A stretch of DNA of 64,000 nucleotides from Cheiracanthium punctorium (Eukaryota > Arthropoda > Arachnida > Araneae > Cheiracanthiidae): NCBI GenBank assembly GCA_038373885.1, contig JAWZYV010013286.1, forward strand, positions 434,001 through 498,000, in the 5' to 3' direction. Shown here piece after piece: positions 59,112 to 64,000 of this stretch. The position numbers and the translations under genes were made by a program. Each line of letters starts with the position of its first letter. Position 1 is the first letter of the stretch. The notes beneath the pieces are model-generated. The model did no database searches. It was not told where the DNA came from and saw nothing but the letters and a program-made list of their open reading frames with translations.

Positions 59112-59290
59112 AAGTAGCGTACTGCGACCTCTATGGATGCTCAGATTTCAACATTTTCACTGTTGGAAGCAAAAAATACATGAGCTTTATTCTATTTTCG
59201 AAATCTGCATTTTACTAATAATAAGTTATACTACCACAAAAAAATTTAGAGGTGATAAAGTTACACAATTAACTCTTTCATTTCTATATA
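59112..59290. other. Non-coding DNA
   Basis: Nothing recognised up to the TA microsatellite. Confidence 0.4.
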
Positions 59291-59314
59291 CATATATATA
59301 TATATATATACACA
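59291..59314. repeat. (TA)n(CA)n microsatellite
   Basis: About nine TA units followed by a short CA run, directly adjoining the outer hAT MITE. Confidence 0.85.
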
Positions 59315-59663
59315 CACTGGCGTAGCCAGAAATTTTTCATTGGGGGGGGATGTTACGGCTACTGCATCTCACTTATATGTATACGTGTGTGCAGGGGCGT
59401 AGCCAGAAATTTTTCATGGGGGGGGGGGTTGCGACTACTATAACTCATGTATATGTATACGTGTGTGTGATAATAGAGTGAATAATATACATTTTGTATG
59501 GCAAAAAATTTCTCATGGGGGGGGTTATGACCCCTTAACCCCCCCCCGTGGCTACGCCCCTGCGTGTGTGTGATAAGGGAGTGAAGAATATACATTTTGT
59601 ATGGCCAAAATTTCCTACGCCCCCTTGACTACGCTAGCCTACGCCCCCTTGACTACACCCCTG
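59315..59663. mobile_element. hAT-type MITE containing a copy of its own family (outer)
   Basis: Left CACTGGCGTAGCCAGAAATT and right GACTACACCCCTG are the outer ends. The body matches the MITE at 51500-51665. It is interrupted at 59392-59562 by a second member. The 3' end carries a direct duplication: CCTACGCCCCCTTGACTACG is repeated 24 bp later as CCTACGCCCCCTTGACTACA. The outer TSD is obscured by TA repeats on both sides. Confidence 0.88.
59384..59570. mobile_element. hAT-type MITE nested in the same family (171 bp)
   Basis: cgtgtgtg at 59384-59391 is exactly repeated at 59563-59570. The element reads CAGGGGCGTAGCCAG...GTGGCTACGCCCCTG with perfect 13-bp outer repeats, so it is younger than its host copy. 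It keeps the shared AATTTTTCATGGGG and ATACATTTTGTATGGC motifs. Confidence 0.94.
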
Positions 59664-59670
59664 TATATAT

Positions 59671-59760
59671 ACAGTGAAATCTGAATATAACGATACTGTT
59701 TGGACCCAAATAAAATAAAGCTAGAAAAACTAACCAACGTTTACCTAAAACGACGTACTT
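59671..59760 (+). mobile_element. Possible pogo/Tigger-like end
   Basis: TACAGTGAAATCTGAATATA, ACGATACTGTTTGGACCC and the later CCTAAAACGACGTACTTGAG resemble Tigger-class termini. No partner end was identified. Confidence 0.4.
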
Positions 59761-60544
59761 GAGAAAAAATCAGCAATCAGTCACAGAAGTGCCGACTGAA
59801 CGCTAGCTGTTCCCGTTTTAAGAGGAATGAGTTGTGCTGATGTAACGTAAGCAATAGAATTGATAGAGCAAATTTCATATTGTATACGTGACAGTAACGC
59901 CAAAATATTCCTTATTGGCGCCTTCTAGCGCAACTTTTTTTTTCGCCAGAAATCATCCCCCAAGTCTTTCACAGTCCGTGTATGAAAACTAGTTTCATTC
60001 CGTTCATTAGTTTTAGCGGCAGATGGCTCCGAACGAAAAAAAAAAAAAAAAAAAATTGTGGCTACCCTGAAAATGCATAGATGTATTTCGAAAACTGCAT
60101 TAATTTTTCATACCTTTACTGTAGGGAATTCATATGTCACTGCAGGCAACAGCACTAATAAAAGAATGTAAATAATAATGGCTGAGCTCTAATGGATTAA
60201 ACAATGCTTCCAATTACTCAAATGGAGCAGGAGTCTTTTCTTAATAATTAGGCTTTTTTTGTATGTATACTGAAAATGCAACATTTAGGTACTCTAAATC
60301 TGTAAATTTATCAGTTTCCCAGTAAATAAATGGAAGCAAAAACGGGTCCTCACTTCTTTATTCTTTTAGAAAAATTTATGGATAATATTCATAAGAATCT
60401 CTTTTTCACAAATATTTAATGAGCTTTAATTTTTCTTTTGCCTGTGGGGGTCTTCAAAACGCGAAATACGGAGGGGAAACCATCACAATCAGGGAAAGAA
60501 AAACTTTTTTATTCTTAATCGAGCAATTGCTGCCATTTAATGAT
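59761..60544. other. Non-coding DNA with poly(A) tract
   Basis: An A run of about 20 bases at 60036-60055 stands alone. I could not assign it to a retroposed sequence. No gene. Confidence 0.4.
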
Positions 60545-60784
60545 CTAGGGATCCATTAGATCATGTATGGGGTCGGGAATTAAGTTACGTTTGCGTCCTT
60601 TCTTATTAAGCTCGTTCATGTGTCGGTCCATATAGGATACAGGAACAGTAAAGAGTCTAACCACATTACTTCTATCCATTTTACAAATGGCATCGTTATC
60701 AGAAGGAAAAAGACTTCTTGAGTTTTGGACAGAGACCGCTGAAAGTACCCGTGATCTACACCGCGTATATTCACCTCCATTCAA
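60545..60784 (-). CDS. Small open reading frame of uncertain status (79 codons)
   Basis: A minus-strand frame from ATG to TAG encodes a hydrophilic peptide starting MNGGEYTRCRSRVLS and containing SDNDAICKMDRSNVVR and a basic KKGRKR patch. Its amino-acid composition is protein-like, but it matches no family I know. It starts 12 bases from the piggyBac MITE at 60797. It could be an exon remnant or chance. Confidence 0.18.
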   Translation of the reverse strand: MNGGEYTRCRSRVLSAVSVQNSRSLFPSDNDAICKMDRSNVVRLFTVPVSYMDRHMNELNKKGRKRNLIPDPIHDLMDP

Positions 60785-60792
60785 CTGTTAAA

Positions 60793-61294
60793 TTACCCCT
60801 TTGAGGCGCAACCCTTTCCCAATGCTGAAGAAAGGGCAGGCGTTGCCATCGCTCGACTTAACTACCAGCAAGATGGCGGACGATCAAAACGTTCATCGCG
60901 TGCCACAGATCTAGAGACCCTTTTTTGACGCAGCTGGCTGTGCGGCACAGCACTGCCAGCTGCAGTTCTGTGGCACGCGATGAACGTTTCGATCTTCCGC
61001 CATCTTGCTGGTAGTTAGTCGAGCGATGGCAGCGGCTGCTCTTTTTTCAGCATTGGGCAATCTATCCAGCTGTTCTCGCATTCTTCCATTTTTCAGCAGA
61101 TGTTAGTGCTGTTAAAAGTAATCGTGACCGTTTTTTGACGGGAAATGACGTGCTAAAAAGTAAAGGATTCTCGTGGAGCTATGTCACCCGCAACTATTTT
61201 TACAGAAATCAAATCTATTCTTCGTGACTGGCAACAGTCAAAACGTCAGAGTTTGGTGTTCGCAGAGCGGGAACACTGCGCGTTAAAGGGTTAA
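60793..61294 (-). mobile_element. piggyBac-type MITE, copy C (494 bp)
   Basis: It starts CCCTTTGAGGCGCAACCC after TTAC, one change from TTAA, and ends TGCGCGTTAAAGGG before TTAA at 61291. Orientation is opposite to copies A and B. Both palindrome arms are present (CCAGCAAGATGGCGGACGAT at about 60863, the inverse CCGCCATCTTGCTGG at about 60996), around GCAGCTGGCTGTGCGGCACA. Confidence 0.9.
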
Positions 61295-62687
61295 TACTTT
61301 TTTTTTCTTTTTCTTTTTTTTGCCACGCTGGTCACCACCTGACCGCGATATGTTTGTTTAAATATGCTTTCCATAAAATAGAGGCTTAAAGCATCTGATG
61401 TCTACATCTTATTTTTTGGAGCTAAGTGTTTTCGAGCTTGAGTAAATTAACACGACGCTCATTAATCCCGCAGTTTAAAAATAGTTTATGAAGAATATCT
61501 TTGCCATACTACCTTTTGCCGCACCGATAACTCTTTCACTTTTTCTACTTCCTCATGATCATAAGCGTTGTATCGGGCTGGGGAAGCACATGCCCCATAA
61601 TTTTCTTTTTTAACCATTTATTTTAAAACTTGAATATATTATGTGCCCCCAAAACTTTCTGTCACTCTTATGCACATGATTGTTTCTATTGCAACAAAAT
61701 TGAAATGTGTTTAAAATAACGGTTTGTCTGTCCGTCTGCGTTCTAACTTCCGTAAATATTCTTCGATTGCTACGAAATTTATATACAGAGCGTGCCCACT
61801 AAAATCCCCTGCCACCCTCCTAACTTCGGAATGGTTGCTGCTCTATTCATAAAAGTGGTGTCTAGTATAGTCAGGGCCTTATTACCGCACGAGCAATACG
61901 GGTATTTGTTCGAAGCCCCCCACCCCACCCTATTATTCGTAGTGTCTCCATTTTTTTTATCGCTTTACTCTATTAATAGTTTGAATTTTTTTAAATAAAT
62001 TATCCATAGAGAATTTGGCTGAAGTTTAAGTTATTTTAGAAATCATTCAGTTTTTTACATTTTTTCTTACTCTTCACACCATTTACGCTTAACCTCTTGC
62101 ACACCAGGACAATTTATGTATAAAGGGGCCGTAATACCAGATTATTAAGCTCTGTCTAACTCAATGACTACTAATGGCATCTAGAGGAGGGGCTTCAAAC
62201 TCATAAATGTTCAAGGGATGCAATTGAATACGCCTGCCTAGTGGCGGGCCGCAACGTAATCAGTGAAGTTATTTTAGGGTTTCGGGACATTAAAGACATT
62301 GATCTTAAACTGGCTGATTTCCACCAAATTATAAAAAAACAAAAACAAGAATTAAATTAGGATTCAAGAAAAAGTGGTTCATTTTGAACGTTACCATCTG
62401 TGATTTCACCAACGAATTAACAACCAAACCCTAGCCCACGACCAGAGAGAAGTAGTGTGCTTAGTACCGCACAATATGAAACGGCGAAATGACTCAATTT
62501 TAAATGAAAACTTTAAAATGACAAAGGGGGGGTGGGATGAACGTAAAAGCATTCAAAATGTTCTGTGAGAATCGGGGTCTGTCTGTCTGCAACTCCTAAA
62601 GCAGGGATGCTTGCATCAAGCTCTGTTGTGGAGTAGAGAAGAATGTGTTTGAAGCGACACGGAGATTTTCACAAAAACTTCTTTTCC
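61295..62687. other. Non-coding DNA, no recognised gene
   Basis: A poly(T)/C tract follows the MITE (61297-61320). Two TCTGTCTG runs (about 61725 and 62578) occur. C-rich scraps near 61590, 61645 and 61915 suggest eroded short MITEs without readable ends. Confidence 0.4.
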
Positions 62688-63198
62688 TTAACCCTCTGAG
62701 GCGCAACCCTTTCCCAATGCTGAAAAAAGGGCAGCCGTTGCCATCGCTCTACTTAACGACCAGCAAGATGGCGGACGATCGAAACGTTCATCGCGTGCCA
62801 GATCTAGAGACCTTTTGTTGACGCAGCTGGCTGTGCCGCACAGACAGCTGCGACAAAAAAGGGTCCCTAGATCTGTGGCACGCGATGAACGTTTCGATCG
62901 TCCGCCATCTTGCTGGTAATTAAGTCGAGCGATGGCAACGGCTGCCTTTTTTCAGCATTGGGCAATCTATCCAGCTGTTCTCGCATTCTTCCATTTTTCA
63001 GCAGATGTCAGTGCTGTTAAAAAGAATCGTGACAATTTTTTACGGGAAATGGCATGCTAAAACGTAAAGGAGTCTCGTGGAGCTATGTTACCCGCAACTA
63101 TTTTTATAGAAATCAAATATATTCTTCATGACTGGCAACAGTCAGAACGTCAGAGTTTGGTGTTCCCAGAGTGGGAACCTTGCGCGTTAAAGGGTTAA
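62688..63198 (-). mobile_element. piggyBac-type MITE, copy D (503 bp)
   Basis: TTAA at 62688-62691 and 63195-63198 flanks CCCTCTGAGGCGCAACCC...TGCGCGTTAAAGGG. It has the full internal palindrome (GATGGCGGACGATCGAAACG against CGTTTCGATCGTCCGCCATC). Same orientation as copy C, 1.4 kb away. It is the best preserved copy, with both TTAA sites intact. Confidence 0.93.
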
Positions 63199-64000
63199 AT
63201 AGGATCATCTAACATTACGTTGAGAATTATTTTTCCAAAACTCTTCGCGGGCCGAAAAAAAGTCATCGAGGGCCACCAGTTAGAAACCCTGATCTAGCGA
63301 GAGATAATGAATCCTAAAAATATAGAGGTGTGAAAAAAGCACGGCGTACAATACCAAATAACAGTTATACACAGTGTTTTAGAATACCGGGTAGAATAAA
63401 GTTAAGTCTATGCAATAATACCACGAACGCACGCAGATACGTCCCGGGCATTTATGTGCGACGTTCTAAAAACATACTCACATACGTCCTTACTGCACAA
63501 GGGCCTAGTATTTACACAAACTGATTAATCATTTTAATACGTTTGACTGCATTCTGATTTCATGATTTGGAAATGACATCATGTCACCGTCTGGATACGA
63601 TACAGTATCGCCAGTGTCCGAGAATTTCACAACTTTTCTCAGATCTTTGGTGATTCAACTAAGAAATTAGATTTAAGTGATATATTTCATGAATCTGCGG
63701 GTGCAAAATGTAGAGGAAAAGCTTATGTTAAGTTTTACATGTAATGGTATGTTTTGAAGGTGATTTACTGAAAAATTAGGTTCTTAACAGTGAGTTAACA
63801 CACGTGAATTACCTGTTGTTGGGGAGGTTAGGTCGGAGAGATCCTGGTAAACAATAGATTTTTCAGACTTGACGTACAGCCTCAATGAGTGCAAAAAAAG
63901 GTTGGAAGACATTAGTGGTATATGATATTAACATTTTAATTTATCACTGGATATTTTTTTGGGGGGGATCATGTCATAATCGGGGCCTGGGTGTAGTAAA
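63199..64000. other. Non-coding DNA to the window edge
   Basis: No gene recognised. A G run and ATCATGTCATAATCGGGGCC at about 63960-63988 could be the start of another short hAT-type MITE cut by the window end. Confidence 0.4.

Overview
This window looks like gene-poor nuclear DNA of an animal, most likely an arthropod. It is AT-rich, with no operons, no ribosome-binding sites and no open frame over 133 codons. No host protein-coding gene, rRNA or functional tRNA gene can be supported. Nearly everything recognisable is a transposable element or its relic: short non-autonomous DNA transposons (MITEs) with readable terminal inverted repeats (TIRs) and target-site duplications (TSDs), tRNA-derived SINEs, solo LTRs, one 5'-truncated LINE and one decayed hAT transposase. 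The arthropod guess rests on this TE mix and is inference.

Left part (1-14 kb): a piggyBac-type MITE (1456-1832), a short hAT-type MITE (2080-2224), a PIF/Harbinger-type MITE (5754-6343), a 905-bp solo LTR (6421-7325), a tRNA-derived SINE (about 9387-9600), an unclassified TIR element (9870-10486), a duplicated 215-bp non-coding segment (11.18 and 12.01 kb) and a second piggyBac MITE (13519-14023). Middle-left (14-34 kb): a Tc1-like MITE (16626-16904), a mariner-type MITE (17356-17758), further SINEs (18.0, 23.5 and 25.2 kb, the last split by a Harbinger MITE at 25335-25873), a diverged segment pair (21.6 and 27.8 kb), and hAT-type MITEs at 29.85 and 32.91 kb followed by tandem duplications.

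Middle-right (34-46.8 kb): three diverged direct copies of a non-coding segment of roughly 0.75-0.9 kb (34.9, 37.4 and 41.8 kb), and an unclassified 920-bp transposon full of GGTCCATCTC-type motifs (39178-40097). Next come a piggyBac-type MITE with perfect 13-bp TIRs (44820-45127), a hAT transposase pseudogene (45138-45895) and the 3' end of a Jockey/CR1-like LINE on the minus strand (45961-46805).

Right part (46.8-64 kb): a hAT MITE with GAGCCC-rich ends and a perfect 8-bp TSD (48583-48986), two abutting foldback MITEs (49188-50058), a second Tc1-like MITE copy, a cluster of short CAGNGGCGTA-type hAT MITEs (51.5, 52.1, 53.9, 54.1, 59.0 and 59.3 kb) including two nested insertions, a second solo LTR (56268-57162) and two more piggyBac MITEs in the opposite orientation (60797-61290, 62692-63194).

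The elements do not form a pathway. What they record is insertion history: MITE into MITE, Harbinger into SINE, piggyBac MITE beside a hAT gene. The least explained features are the triplicated segment at 34.9-42.7 kb, the GGTCCATCTC element and the GAGCCC-rich hAT element.
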